This document shows positions 1 through 9,597 of a stretch of 64,000 bases of DNA, in pieces. The translations under genes and the position numbers were made by a program. The stretch covers positions 124,001 to 188,000 of the forward strand of contig NZ_VTKZ01000003.1 in assembly GCF_020514115.1 (NCBI RefSeq), given 5' to 3'. Position 1 is the first letter of the stretch, and each line of letters begins with the position of its first letter. The notes below the pieces were generated by a model. The model saw only the letters and a list, made by a program, of their open reading frames with translations, was not told where the DNA came from and made no database searches. This stretch comes from Synechococcus sp. MU1642. GTDB taxonomy: Bacteria > Cyanobacteriota > Cyanobacteriia > PCC-6307 > Cyanobiaceae.

Positions 1-593
1 GAGATCTTGAGGGAGATTTTGAAGAGAGGCCTATAGATATTCTTGTTCAAAAAAGAAAGAGTAGTAATTACCTGTTATTTGAATTAGTACCGGCTTTGCG
101 CGCCAAGGGTTTTCGTGTTGAAATTCAAAGCGATTGGGTGGAAGACATAGTTAATTTATTCAATAGTTCTAAGGTGTTTTTGTACGATTCTAGAGATCAT
201 TGGTCTTCAGCTGGAGTAAGCGAGGGGTTCGGCCTTCCTCCTTTAGAGGCAATGGCATGTGGCTGTATAGTTTTCAGTAGTTTAAATCACGCACTTTCAG
301 ACATTCTTACACCTGGGGAAATCGGACATCAAATTGGTTGCGCTTCAATATCTAATGATGTCGATAGAATTTCTGCTGCGCTCCTTAACCCAACTGAATG
401 GAAGCCATCCGTGCAGAAATTAGGTTTTGCATTGCAAGACTTCACCGAAGAATTACACGTAAAACGGTGGAAATATGTTATCAAAAATCTTGAGCAATTT
501 CTCCCCAATCTCAACCAATCTGATTTGATTAGAAGGCATTCTCGGTATCGCATTATTACCAGTAAATTGTTTAGCAAGTTTTTATATGTATAG
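1..593 (+). CDS. Glycosyltransferase, family 1/4 type, C-terminal part (5' end outside window)
   Basis: The reading frame is open from base 3 with no stop upstream, so the gene starts before the window; the TTG at 96 is only an internal codon. About 197 C-terminal residues are visible. The GT4 signature EGFGLPPLEAMACG (positions about 217-258) carries the E-x7-E pattern that binds the nucleotide-sugar donor in GT-B enzymes. The product probably transfers a sugar to a cell-surface glycan at the cytoplasmic face of the membrane; donor and acceptor cannot be read from the sequence. The gene is AT-rich, unlike the GC-rich genes after 5190, and is followed by other polysaccharide genes, which fits an exchanged surface-glycan cluster. 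Family certain, substrate unknown. Confidence 0.85.
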   Translation, partial: DLEGDFEERPIDILVQKRKSSNYLLFELVPALRAKGFRVEIQSDWVEDIVNLFNSSKVFLYDSRDHWSSAGVSEGFGLPPLEAMACGCIVFSSLNHALSDILTPGEIGHQIGCASISNDVDRISAALLNPTEWKPSVQKLGFALQDFTEELHVKRWKYVIKNLEQFLPNLNQSDLIRRHSRYRIITSKLFSKFLYV

Positions 594-925
594 GTAAGTT
601 TTTTGATTCTTGCTTTAGATAATTCTTGCTCGTCTTTTCAAGTATATTTCGACAGAATATTGCTTAAGCTCTTTCGAATCGGGTTTTTCTGTTAATACCT
701 ACTATTTATGCTTACCTCGGAAAAATTTTTACGATATTTAAGGCCACGCGTGTATTTCAGGTTGAATTGGTTTCGAACTAACTTAATAGATTATCTAGAG
801 GTGGTTTTTATCAGGCCTCTAGAGGTGAATATAGCTGAGCTAGTGGTCAATCAATTGAGTGGCTGTCTCCACTAGTCCGAAATTTGAGCTTAGGCATTTA
901 AGTTGGACTTTATTAGCTGCTTAAT
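594..925. other. AT-rich intergenic region with a 10-bp direct repeat
   Basis: This 332-bp stretch shows no convincing gene. It is very AT-rich. The decamer TCTAGAGGTG occurs at 794-803 and again at 818-827, 24 bp apart, and the second copy overlaps the perfect palindrome CCTCTAGAGG at 816-825. This lies about 100 bp upstream of the ABC transporter gene, so it may be an operator or just a chance repeat. No clear promoter hexamers can be assigned with confidence. Confidence 0.4.
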
Positions 926-2758
926 GTGCAAAATCTTTTTGCAAGCAAGACAGTAGTCGGATTGAGGCAACTTATTAATTACATTGATTCAAATGTCTTG
1001 TTTAGACTTTGGTTTTTGCTGCCGGTCTCGATATTATCTGGATTTCTTGATTTTGCTGCAGTTGCAGTGATTGGAAGGCTAACCGGCAGCCTTGTTGGGA
1101 GTGATCTTGCAAATATTCTTCCTGGCATTAAAGTTTTCGGAGCTAGTATATATGAACAGTCTTTGTGGTTAATAGCAATCTTTATAATAGTCAATTGGCT
1201 TCAGTCAGTTGTCCGTCTAACGCTGCGTTTAATGCAAGAAAATCTCGCTGGTGAGTTATGGCTTGATTTATCTGGACGTATCTATAATCAGATTTTAGCG
1301 CAGCCATACGAAAGTCATCTTTCTGGGAATGTCACATCTCTAGCTTCTGATTTACTTTCTAATCTAGAGGCGCTACTTAGAGATATACTTACTCCCTCAT
1401 TGAGAGCAGCAAGCTGTTTAATTAGCATTGTCATGTTAGTAACTGGAATATTGTATGTAGGTGGAGGTGCGTCTTTCGTTTTAATAGTATCGATGCTTTT
1501 GATGTATGTTGCATTATCATATTTAATAACCCCTACGCTGCGTGTTGCGTCAAAGCTTAAAATTATCGCCAGGGAAAGATATACAAAAAGCTTTTTTGAA
1601 TCTCTTGGTTCGATTGCTGATCTTAAGCTTGGCTTGAATGAGCAATATTTTATTAGTCAATACATAGATGCGACACAAACTTATAAAAAGTCAGTTGTTA
1701 ATGCGATTGTATTTCCGGAAATTCCAAGGTTGTTTATTGAACCTTTGGGTATTTCTGCTATATTTTTGGTGGGTGTGTTGCCACAAGTCCTTTCAGGACA
1801 GCAAGAGCGAATTATTGAAGTACTTCCATTTTTGTCAGTATTAGCTGTTGGTGCTTTAAGACTGGCAAAACCCCTTCAAGATCTTTTCGCTTCTGTTTCA
1901 ATACTGAGGGGTGGACTTCCAGAAATAAATAATATCATATCTCTCGTCGATAAAACAAATACATTTAGACAATTCGATATTCGAAAAGATACTGTCTGTG
2001 CTGAAAGTATCTTCCCCCTGCGATCAATTCGTCTTGTAGACGTTCATTACACGTACCCTGGGTCATCAAAACCTGTACTGAATGGGATCAATATTGACAT
2101 CCCTGTAGGCTCTAGAATTGCGTTTGTAGGTCCTTCTGGTAGCGGAAAAACTACTGCGGCCAATATTTTGCTTTCTTTGTTGCGTCCTCAGAAAGGCACT
2201 TTGTCTTTAGATGGAATCCCTCTTTTAGATAATGAAATTCCAGCATGGTATAAATGCTGTGCGAAAGTTCCTCAATCGATTCAGTTGTTGTCAGCTTCAG
2301 TAGTGGCTAACGTCGCGTTTGGAGAGATGGTACAACAAATTGATGAAGATAAAGTCTGGGAAGCGCTTAGAGCTGCTCAATTAGACGAAATTGTGTCTGA
2401 AATGCCATATGGAATATATTCACCTATTGGTGATAATGGTATTGGGCTCTCTGGAGGTCAGCGTCAAAGATTAGCTTTAGCGAGATCCTTTTACAGACAG
2501 GCCAAAGTATTGGTTTTGGATGAAGCCACAAGCGCATTGGATAATCAAACAGAGTCTGAAGTTATTCAATCTCTTGAAATAATAGGTCGACGATGTACTA
2601 CATTAGTCATCGCTCATAGATTATCTACAATAATTAAATGTGATCGTATATATGAATTCTCTGATGGCAAGATCATCGCAAGCGGTAACTTTGATCAATT
2701 GCGTGAACTATCTCCTACCTTCCGCAATATGATCGAATTGCAATCTTTTAATGCATAG
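926..2758 (+). CDS. ABC exporter, fused membrane and ATPase domains (MsbA/PglK type)
   Basis: A 610-residue half-transporter with an N-terminal six-helix membrane domain (about residues 20-335) and a C-terminal ATPase domain. Walker A GPSGSGKTT lies near residue 402, the signature LSGGQRQR near 508, Walker B VLVLDEATSALD near 528, and an H-loop histidine in VIAHRLS. Length and order are those of lipid or lipid-linked oligosaccharide flippases of the MsbA/PglK group. Between glycosyltransferase and polymerase-like genes, export of an undecaprenyl-linked glycan is the likely job (inference). The start is a GTG; no ATG is well placed. The 3' end overlaps the next gene by 8 nt, so the two are probably translationally coupled. 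Composition is AT-rich like its neighbours. Confidence 0.88.
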   Translation: MQNLFASKTVVGLRQLINYIDSNVLFRLWFLLPVSILSGFLDFAAVAVIGRLTGSLVGSDLANILPGIKVFGASIYEQSLWLIAIFIIVNWLQSVVRLTLRLMQENLAGELWLDLSGRIYNQILAQPYESHLSGNVTSLASDLLSNLEALLRDILTPSLRAASCLISIVMLVTGILYVGGGASFVLIVSMLLMYVALSYLITPTLRVASKLKIIARERYTKSFFESLGSIADLKLGLNEQYFISQYIDATQTYKKSVVNAIVFPEIPRLFIEPLGISAIFLVGVLPQVLSGQQERIIEVLPFLSVLAVGALRLAKPLQDLFASVSILRGGLPEINNIISLVDKTNTFRQFDIRKDTVCAESIFPLRSIRLVDVHYTYPGSSKPVLNGINIDIPVGSRIAFVGPSGSGKTTAANILLSLLRPQKGTLSLDGIPLLDNEIPAWYKCCAKVPQSIQLLSASVVANVAFGEMVQQIDEDKVWEALRAAQLDEIVSEMPYGIYSPIGDNGIGLSGGQRQRLALARSFYRQAKVLVLDEATSALDNQTESEVIQSLEIIGRRCTTLVIAHRLSTIIKCDRIYEFSDGKIIASGNFDQLRELSPTFRNMIELQSFNA

Positions 2759-4070
2759 TCTTTCCCATCTTTCTTGTTATATGAAATTGTCGAGAAAAAA
2801 TATGGCTAATGCTATTTCCATTCTTTCCAAGTATTTGCCGCCTTTGTATTTGGCTGCGATTTTGTTTGGCCAGGTATTTTTGTCTTCGATTGCCAATATC
2901 TTGAATGTTGAAAATAGAGCTGTAATGCTTATATTGAGATTTTTGATTATGGTATTGAGCTATGGATATATTCTCTCTCATTTTCGACGCCGGAAGGCTT
3001 ATTATCTTCGGAGCCCGTGGATTGTTTGTCTCGTAACTTTTTGGATTATCTATTCATTTAGGCTTTTCTTTGATCAATATGTTTCTGGAGTTGCACTTGC
3101 CTTGCCTGCCTGGGAACTTTTTGCTTGGAGCTTAGGTAGCTCTCTGCCAATTGCTATTTGCTCCTTTTTATTTGCGGCAAAGAATCGACTTTTGTCTATA
3201 TTGTTTGGCCAAGCAAAGCATGGTGTATTCTTACTTGGGTTCTCAATTGTCTGCTTTCTAGTTAATCCTGGGACCATTCAAGGAGCCTTTTACTTAGAGC
3301 ACTTGAACGCTATTACATGTGCAAATGCAGGCTGCGCTTTATTTTTACTTTGCCTTGGAAATATTTTATTACCTAAATCTTCTTGCGATAATCTTCCTCC
3401 ACCTCTATTTATCGAATGGGCTGGGATGGCAGTTGGATTATTTATAGTCGTATATAGTGCGACTAGGGGCGTACTTATTTCAACTTTTTTGATAACGGTT
3501 GCGTCTATTTTCTTTTTTCGCCAAAGCCTTCAAATTTTAGAATCATTTCAAAGAAAAAACTTTGTATTGTTGGTTCCTGTGTTTTTTGGTGTCATATTTG
3601 TGGCAACTCATTCGCCTCTTCTCTTAGAGAAGCTGTTCACGTCAAGAGCTCCTGAAAGTATTCTGACTCGATTGGAATTTTGGAGAGTTTCGGCTGAGCA
3701 ATTTACAATCAATCCATTGCTGGGTACTGGATTTGGCTTACAAGAGTTGCTTGGGAGTCTTGAAATTGAAAAGGGAATTTACTACCCTCACAATTACTTG
3801 CTTGAATCTCTAGCTGTTGGCGGCATAGTCATGACCCTTCCTTTGATATATTGTACACTTTTTCCGTTAGTTAATTTTCATAAAAGAGCTAAATCTGACG
3901 CTTCTGTTTTTCCGTTATGGCTTTTAGGAGTGCAAGCTTTAGTCTATTCCATGCATAACGGTCACTTGGGTGATTTTCCTTTTTTCTGGATGATTTTTGG
4001 TTGTATGGCGGGAACGAAGTATCGACTTAATAATAGTGTTAACTCTGAATTATCCAACGCAAATGATTAG
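2751..4070 (+). CDS. O-antigen ligase/polymerase-like membrane protein (Wzy/WaaL family)
   Basis: A 439-residue protein made almost entirely of hydrophobic segments, about 10-12 membrane helices. The segment TRGVLIST and the later NPLLGTGFG followed by YYPHNYLLESLAVGG match the conserved periplasmic-loop region of the O-antigen ligase (Wzy_C/WaaL) family, where polymerases and ligases carry functional Arg, His and Asn residues. It would polymerise or ligate glycan units on the periplasmic face. Start ATG 2751 lies inside the end of the ABC exporter gene, which supports joint expression. Its 3' end overlaps the convergent GT2 gene by 32 nt. Ligase and polymerase activities cannot be told apart by sequence. 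Confidence 0.8.
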   Translation: MHSLSHLSCYMKLSRKNMANAISILSKYLPPLYLAAILFGQVFLSSIANILNVENRAVMLILRFLIMVLSYGYILSHFRRRKAYYLRSPWIVCLVTFWIIYSFRLFFDQYVSGVALALPAWELFAWSLGSSLPIAICSFLFAAKNRLLSILFGQAKHGVFLLGFSIVCFLVNPGTIQGAFYLEHLNAITCANAGCALFLLCLGNILLPKSSCDNLPPPLFIEWAGMAVGLFIVVYSATRGVLISTFLITVASIFFFRQSLQILESFQRKNFVLLVPVFFGVIFVATHSPLLLEKLFTSRAPESILTRLEFWRVSAEQFTINPLLGTGFGLQELLGSLEIEKGIYYPHNYLLESLAVGGIVMTLPLIYCTLFPLVNFHKRAKSDASVFPLWLLGVQALVYSMHNGHLGDFPFFWMIFGCMAGTKYRLNNSVNSELSNAND

Positions 4071-5049
4071 GCAGTCTGTACGTTAAATTTATAATTCCTG
4101 ATCTGCCGAGCATAGTCGATATGCAAAGTAACAGGTTATAGGGCTTCGGGCTTTTAAAGTATCTAGCGATAGGCTGAAGAAGATTGATTAAATATATTTT
4201 TGTTCCCAATTGATTTTTTAAAATAACTTCAAATCTTCCCATTCCATATTTCAGGCTTTTAATTGGTGAGCCCTGCAGTGAGTGATGAGCAATTGCCAAA
4301 TCTTTTAATTTGATAATTCTGGCTTCTTGCTTGAGGAGCCTAATCAAAAAATCTGTTTCTTCATTGGACGCCCATGGCGTATTAGCGCCTGGTCCAATAT
4401 TTTCATCAAACACATATGAAAGTGTTTTAAGTATAGATTTTCTAGTGAATATGTTTGAGGTCTCAGCCTTGGCCTTGAAAAGGTCTAATATAGAGTTCAC
4501 TAGTGAATAGTGTATTTTTCCTTTTTTTAGGCCGTTGTGAATTTCTGATGGCTCAATTTTTGATGCTAATATGACGTCAACTTCAGGGTGGCTCTGGAAT
4601 AACTTTATTAATTCTTCTATCAAGATAGAGGGGTACAGGCAGTCATCATCTGGAAAGGCAATTAGTGAGGATTTAGCCTCGCTGGCCCCATAATTTCTTG
4701 ATTTTGAAGCACCCTTGAAATTAACTCTTCTGTGCTTGATGGAAAGCTTCGCTTGCCATTCATTAATTAAGTCTTTTAAAATTTCTTTTTCGTTTTGGTC
4801 TACAATTATTATCTCGGCAGGCTTTATGCTTTGTGCATCAACTGATTCCAGAAAGTCGTTGACTTCATTTACTCTTCCGTATGTGCAGAGAACCAGGGAA
4901 AGGTCGGCGATCAATGTTTGATTTGCTTGGCTCATCTTTCCGAAGTCTCTCCTTTGAATGATAATCGATTCCAGTCTGATGCAGGACTTGAGTGGATAGT
5001 CAATTTTAGGCTTTGGGGTCTTCGTGACAATGCTTCTTGGTTGTTGCAT
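4039..5049 (-). CDS. Glycosyltransferase family 2
   Basis: A GT-A fold transferase of up to 336 residues. The nucleotide-binding start LSLVLCTYGR begins near residue 49 and the metal-binding FPDDDCLYP lies near 140, as in family 2 enzymes. The first 38 residues precede the fold and look dispensable: an in-frame ATG at 4935 (protein beginning MSQANQ) with AAGGAG about 13 nt upstream is an alternative start giving 298 residues. The gene runs opposite to the upstream glycan genes and overlaps the O-antigen ligase-like gene at the 3' end. It is AT-rich and closes the low-GC block; the next gene is ordinary housekeeping DNA. Substrate unknown. Confidence 0.85.
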   Translation of the reverse strand: MQQPRSIVTKTPKPKIDYPLKSCIRLESIIIQRRDFGKMSQANQTLIADLSLVLCTYGRVNEVNDFLESVDAQSIKPAEIIIVDQNEKEILKDLINEWQAKLSIKHRRVNFKGASKSRNYGASEAKSSLIAFPDDDCLYPSILIEELIKLFQSHPEVDVILASKIEPSEIHNGLKKGKIHYSLVNSILDLFKAKAETSNIFTRKSILKTLSYVFDENIGPGANTPWASNEETDFLIRLLKQEARIIKLKDLAIAHHSLQGSPIKSLKYGMGRFEVILKNQLGTKIYLINLLQPIARYFKSPKPYNLLLCISTMLGRSGIINLTYRLPNHLRWIIQS

Positions 5050-5191
5050 TTTGATGATGCCCTTAAATGAGAAATGGATGCTGTTTTTACGCTTTTATTT
5101 GCTTCATTGCCTTGATTATTGAAAGTGTGTTGCGCTGATGGTTTTGGCCCTCAGCTCATGTTCTATCGAGTGCTTCCTTTAAGATAAAATC

Positions 5192-7576
5192 ATGAGTTTT
5201 TTAGCTGGCCTAAATGACGCCCAGCGCAGGGCGGTGGATCACCACGAAGGTCCTCTGTTGGTGATTGCCGGCGCCGGTAGCGGCAAGACCCGTGCCCTCA
5301 CCCATCGCATTGCCCACCTGATTGGGGAGCACGGTGCAGATCCGGCGCAGATTCTGGCCGTCACCTTCACCAACAAGGCTGCTCGGGAGATGAAGGAGCG
5401 GCTTGAGCTGCTCTTGGCCCAGAAGCTGGCGCAGAGTCAGTACGGCCAACCATGGAGCACCCTGCCGCCGGTGGAGCAGCGTCAGTTGCGTTCGCGCATC
5501 TACCGCGAAATAACCAAAGAACTCTGGATCGGCACCTTCCATGCGTTGTTTGCGCGGATGCTCCGCTACGACATCGACAAATTTCTGGACTCCGAAGGAC
5601 TCACCTGGACCAAGCAGTTTTCGATCTACGACGAAGCTGATGCCAAGAGCCTGGTCAAGGAGATCGTCACCCAGGAACTGCAGCTGGATCCCAAGCGCTT
5701 TGACCCCAAGAAGACCCGTTGGGCGATCAGCAACGCCAAAAACCAGGGTTGGCTGCCCGACCAGCTCGAGGCCAACGCCGAAGGGCAGCGGGGCAAGCTC
5801 ACCGCCGATGTCTACCGGCGTTACCGCATGGCACTGGCGGCAAACAATGCCCTCGACTTTGACGATTTGCTGCTCCTCCCGGTGCAGCTCTTGCAGCAAA
5901 ACGAGCAGGTCCGTAGCTACTGGCACCGTCGTTTCCGTCACGTTCTGGTGGATGAGTATCAGGACACCAACCGCACCCAGTACGACCTGATCAAGCTGCT
6001 GGTGACTGATGGCAAGGAACCGCAGGATTACGACGACTGGGCCGGGCGTTCGGTGTTTGTGGTGGGTGACGCCGACCAGAGCATTTACAGCTTCCGGGCT
6101 GCAGATTTCACGATCCTGATGGGTTTTCAGGACGATTTCGGTGACCAGGCTCCGGATGAGGCCACTCGCACGATGGTGAAGCTGGAGGAGAATTACCGCT
6201 CCACCGCCACGATCCTGGAGGCGGCCAATGCGCTGATTTCCAATAACAGCGAACGGATCGACAAAGTGTTGCGCCCCACGCGTGGTGAGGGGGAATTGAT
6301 CTCTCTCACTCGCTGTGATGACGAAATTGCTGAGGCGGAGGCAGTGGTGCACCGGTTGCGCACGATGGAAGCGGCCAATCCCGAGCTCAGCTGGGGTGAC
6401 ATGGCCGTGCTCTATCGCACCAATGCACAGTCCCGTGCGATCGAGGAATCGCTGGTGCGTTGGGGCATCCCTTACATAGTTGTGGGAGGACTGCGCTTCT
6501 ACGACCGGCGTGAGATCAAAGATCTTCTGGCCTATCTGCGGCTGCTGATCAACCCGGCGGACACCGTCAGTCTGCTGCGGGTGATCAATGTGCCTAAGCG
6601 CGGCATCGGCAAGACCACGATCCAGCGGCTCACCGATGCGGCCAATCAACTGGGCATTCCGCTGTGGGATGTGGCGAGTGACCCTGAAGCGGTGCGTTCC
6701 CTGGGCGGTCGTTCCGCCAAGGGGCTGCTGCAGTTCTGTGATCTGGTTAACGATCTCCAGTCGCGCAGCCGTGAGGTGTCTCCCTCGGAACTGATTCAGC
6801 AGGTAATGGAGAAAAGCGGTTATGTCAGCGAGTTGATCGCTGATGGCACCGATGAGGCCGAGGAACGACGTCGCAACCTGCAGGAATTAGTGAACGCCGC
6901 TCTTCAATACCAGGAGGAGAACGAGGAGGGTGATCTTGAGGGATTCCTGGCCAGTGCAGCACTGGCCAGTGATGCCGACAGTAAGGACACCGCCGCAGAC
7001 CGCGTCACCTTGATGACGCTGCACAGCAGCAAGGGACTCGAGTTCCCTGTGGTCTGCCTGGTGGGTCTGGAGCAGGGTCTTTTCCCTAGTTATCGCTCCC
7101 TCGATGACCCGGCATCTCTGGAGGAGGAGCGACGTCTCTGTTACGTGGGCATAACCCGGGCGAAAGAGCGTTTGTTCCTCTCCCACGCCAGTGAGCGACG
7201 TCTCTGGGGTGGGATGCGCGAGGCTGCGGTTCCTTCCGTGTTTCTTTCGGAGTTGCCGGAGGCCCTGGTGCAGGGGGACATTCCCCAGAGCGGTGGAGCG
7301 GCGCTACGGCGCGAGCGCCGCCTCGAGAGGCTCACCCGTATAGATCGGGATAAACCGTCATCGGCCCCTGCGAATGCAGTGCGGCGACGTCAGGCAGGAC
7401 CAGCTCCCGGTCGGAGCTGGCAGGTGGGTGATCAGGTGATGCATGCCAGCTTTGGTGTTGGAGAGATCACCCATACCTTCGGAAGCGGTGAGAAGGTTTC
7501 AATCGCGGTCAAGTTCGCAGGTATGGGCCCCAAGATCCTGGATCCGCGCCTTGCCCCAATCGAGCCTGTTGGTTGA
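5192..7576 (+). CDS. pcrA: ATP-dependent DNA helicase PcrA/UvrD
   Basis: A 794-residue superfamily 1A helicase that unwinds DNA 3'-5' in repair and in clearing replication blocks. The Q-motif region LNDAQRRAV is followed by Walker A AGAGSGKTRA (residues 26-35), motif Ia VTFTNKAAREM, motif II VLVDEYQDTNRTQ (near 250), motif III GDADQSIYSFR, motif IV ENYRST, motif V TLMTLHSSKGLEFP and motif VI CYVGITRAKERLF. The C-terminal tail after residue 745 (VMHASFGVGEI) is the RNA-polymerase-interacting module typical of PcrA. The ATG start lies just after an A/T-rich stretch (TAAGATAAAATC). This is the first GC-rich gene after the glycan block. Confidence 0.96.
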   Translation: MSFLAGLNDAQRRAVDHHEGPLLVIAGAGSGKTRALTHRIAHLIGEHGADPAQILAVTFTNKAAREMKERLELLLAQKLAQSQYGQPWSTLPPVEQRQLRSRIYREITKELWIGTFHALFARMLRYDIDKFLDSEGLTWTKQFSIYDEADAKSLVKEIVTQELQLDPKRFDPKKTRWAISNAKNQGWLPDQLEANAEGQRGKLTADVYRRYRMALAANNALDFDDLLLLPVQLLQQNEQVRSYWHRRFRHVLVDEYQDTNRTQYDLIKLLVTDGKEPQDYDDWAGRSVFVVGDADQSIYSFRAADFTILMGFQDDFGDQAPDEATRTMVKLEENYRSTATILEAANALISNNSERIDKVLRPTRGEGELISLTRCDDEIAEAEAVVHRLRTMEAANPELSWGDMAVLYRTNAQSRAIEESLVRWGIPYIVVGGLRFYDRREIKDLLAYLRLLINPADTVSLLRVINVPKRGIGKTTIQRLTDAANQLGIPLWDVASDPEAVRSLGGRSAKGLLQFCDLVNDLQSRSREVSPSELIQQVMEKSGYVSELIADGTDEAEERRRNLQELVNAALQYQEENEEGDLEGFLASAALASDADSKDTAADRVTLMTLHSSKGLEFPVVCLVGLEQGLFPSYRSLDDPASLEEERRLCYVGITRAKERLFLSHASERRLWGGMREAAVPSVFLSELPEALVQGDIPQSGGAALRRERRLERLTRIDRDKPSSAPANAVRRRQAGPAPGRSWQVGDQVMHASFGVGEITHTFGSGEKVSIAVKFAGMGPKILDPRLAPIEPVG

Positions 7577-7622
7577 GGCGGTTGATCTCAGGGGGCAATC
7601 CGATTCACATGCGTGATGATTG

Positions 7623-8855
7623 ATGTGCCTACCGAAGCGCCACGCATTGGATCTCCCAGGTGTGCCGCCATCATTAGTGTTTGAGCTCCGTTGTGCGGCT
7701 CAAGATGTAGGGGTGACACGGTTGGCTCTCGTGGGTGGCATGGTCAGAGATCTGCTGCTGCATCAGCTGCATGGTGTTCCATGGGCTGGTGTTCCAGATC
7801 TGGATTGGGTTGTCGAGGGAAATGCCCTGGCCCTCACGGAAGTGTTGTTGCAGCGCTGTGGTTCGCAAAGGATCACGGATGTTCAGCATTACGGGGATTA
7901 CGGGACAGTCGCACTCCGCTTTGATGGAATCCTTGTCGATTTGGCGTCAGCCCGGCGGGAGATTTACCCGGTTCCTGCTCAGAATCCCAAAGTGGAACCC
8001 GGCACGTTGGAGCAGGATCTTCTCCGGCGGGATTTCACCATCAATGCCATGGCCATTGATCTCATGGCTGAGCAGTTGGTTGATTCCTTTTCAGGGCAAC
8101 GCGGGTTGACTGAAAAGCAATTGACACTGCTGCACGATCACAGCATTCGGGATGACCCCACGCGCGTGATCAGGGCAGCGCGCTACGCCGCTCGACTGGG
8201 GTTCATGTTGGATGAAAAAACGGAGGATCAAATCACCCAAACCATTCAGGCTTGGCCCTGGGCTTGGTCCACCAGCACTCCCGCAGCAGCGGCCCCACCG
8301 GCGCTCTCGACCCGTCTGAGGATGGAGCTTGACCGCTTGTTCCAGCATGAACCTTGGGCACAGGCCATTGCTTGTCTGCAGCAATGGCGGGCTTTGTCGC
8401 TGATTGATCCGAGCCTCCAGGACGATCCGCTATTGATGCGCCGTTTGCACTGGGCTCAGCGGCTGGAGCTTCCCCTCCTGCTGGCTTTGGTGTCCGGTGC
8501 CAGGCATCCGTTGCGCGTTGCGCAGCGACTTCAGCTTCCTGGTCAGCAGCAGCAGTGGTTAAGCCAAATGGTGGATTTGAATCAATGGCTTCTGGCGGAT
8601 GGCCCAAGGGTGTCGGCGCTCCCGTCGGTCTGGTCAGAGGCCCTGGAGGCGCGTGGTGCGAAGGCTGAAAGCGTGGCTCTGCTGATCTGCCTGATGCCTG
8701 TTCAATGGAAACCCCTGTTGCGCTGGTGGGGGCGCTGGCGGAAGATCAAATCGCCGAAGACCGCCCGTCAGCTCCTGGACTCCGGCTGGTGTCCTGGCCC
8801 TGCGTTGGGACAGGAGTTGAACAGGCTCCGCCGTAAGGCTCAGGACAAGTCGTGA
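7623..8855 (+). CDS. CCA-adding enzyme / tRNA nucleotidyltransferase (class II)
   Basis: The 410-residue protein carries the class II nucleotidyltransferase head: VGGMVRDLLL (near residue 37), the metal-binding DLDWVVEG (near 61), the RRDFTINAMA segment and DPTRVIRAARYAARLGF, which covers the ATP/CTP-selecting helix region. The rest is helical and less conserved. It adds or repairs the CCA end of tRNAs; the tRNA in this window at 48205 lacks an encoded CCA, so the activity is needed. ATG 7623 is preferred; the TTG at 7620 is immediately upstream. Whether it adds the whole CCA or only part of it cannot be decided from sequence. Confidence 0.9.
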   Translation: MCLPKRHALDLPGVPPSLVFELRCAAQDVGVTRLALVGGMVRDLLLHQLHGVPWAGVPDLDWVVEGNALALTEVLLQRCGSQRITDVQHYGDYGTVALRFDGILVDLASARREIYPVPAQNPKVEPGTLEQDLLRRDFTINAMAIDLMAEQLVDSFSGQRGLTEKQLTLLHDHSIRDDPTRVIRAARYAARLGFMLDEKTEDQITQTIQAWPWAWSTSTPAAAAPPALSTRLRMELDRLFQHEPWAQAIACLQQWRALSLIDPSLQDDPLLMRRLHWAQRLELPLLLALVSGARHPLRVAQRLQLPGQQQQWLSQMVDLNQWLLADGPRVSALPSVWSEALEARGAKAESVALLICLMPVQWKPLLRWWGRWRKIKSPKTARQLLDSGWCPGPALGQELNRLRRKAQDKS

Positions 8856-9315
8856 TGAACAACAAGAGGTTATTTATCCCCGCTTTGGTTTGCAGGGCCG
8901 CACTCGTTTTGCTTTGGCGGCTCTGATGGCGGCATTGCCTGGCCGGGATCATTTATGCCGCTGACTATTTGATCAGCTCCAGGGCAGCCAGCTCGTTCGG
9001 CCCCTTGGATTACGCCCTGTTGGAGGAGACCCTGGCCCAGGGACTTGGGCTTTTGCCGTTGCCCAAGTTGGGATTGATTCTTCTCCTTTTGGTGCTGGTG
9101 TTAGCGGTGGTTCTTGTTCTGGCGGTTCAGTTCGGTCCTCTGAACCTCAATCGCTTTGGCCGCTGCTGTGCCGTTGCGGTGCGGGGCCTGTTGTTGGCCA
9201 GTTGGTGGGGGGCGGGTTTTCCCGAACTGGATCCTGCTCTGGGGGGTGTGCGTGAACAGGATTAGTTCCGTCTGATCAGCCAGCGCAACAGTGGCCTCGT
9301 GGAGCGTTATAGCCC
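8856..9315. other. Gap without a convincing gene; possible decayed coding DNA
   Basis: About 460 bp between the CCA enzyme and a doubtful small ORF. One frame (8969-9265) is open for 98 codons and encodes a very hydrophobic Leu/Val-rich stretch after LDYALLEETLAQGLG. Another frame (about 8880-8955) reads as a plausible protein segment (QGRTRFALAALMAALPGRD) but hits a stop. The pieces do not join without frame changes. This looks more like degraded coding sequence than a regulatory region, but I cannot name the parent gene. Confidence 0.3.
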
Positions 9316-9597
9316 GTGTTCACGTCTGCTAATTCTGAGGAAGAGGTCATGGGTCGGATTCCCGAAGACCCTGTCCCTTGGGGGAATCGCCAAGCGTTGG
9401 AGCGACGTTTGGCCATGCCACCCTTGCCGCAGGAGCTGTGGCTGGCCAGCAGCGGGCCGTTGCCGAAATTGATCCGCAAGATGCAGCCGATGCAGGAACA
9501 GGTTGAACGCGAGGGGTACGCCTGTCGGGACCGCTCCAGTGATCTCAGCTATGCCCGCCTGCTGCAATGCCAATCTGCTGCCAGGGTCCTTCGCTGA
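9316..9597 (+). CDS. Small hypothetical protein, doubtful
   Basis: An ORF of 93 codons from GTG 9316, or 82 codons from ATG 9349 (protein beginning MGRIPEDPVPWGNR). The composition is protein-like, soluble and Pro/Arg/Gln-rich, with no recognised domain, signal peptide or membrane helix. It overlaps the 3' end of the convergent selD fusion gene by 53 nt, and its last residues are antisense to that gene's C-terminus, which weakens the case for the final part. No neighbour suggests a function. It may be a lineage-specific small protein or a remnant. Confidence 0.35.
   Translation: MFTSANSEEEVMGRIPEDPVPWGNRQALERRLAMPPLPQELWLASSGPLPKLIRKMQPMQEQVEREGYACRDRSSDLSYARLLQCQSAARVLR

Noticed and set aside
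5210-6649. 479-codon antisense ORF inside pcrA
   Set aside because: It is the mirror of a complete helicase gene; GC-rich genes here leave long open antisense frames, and the translation has no recognisable domain.
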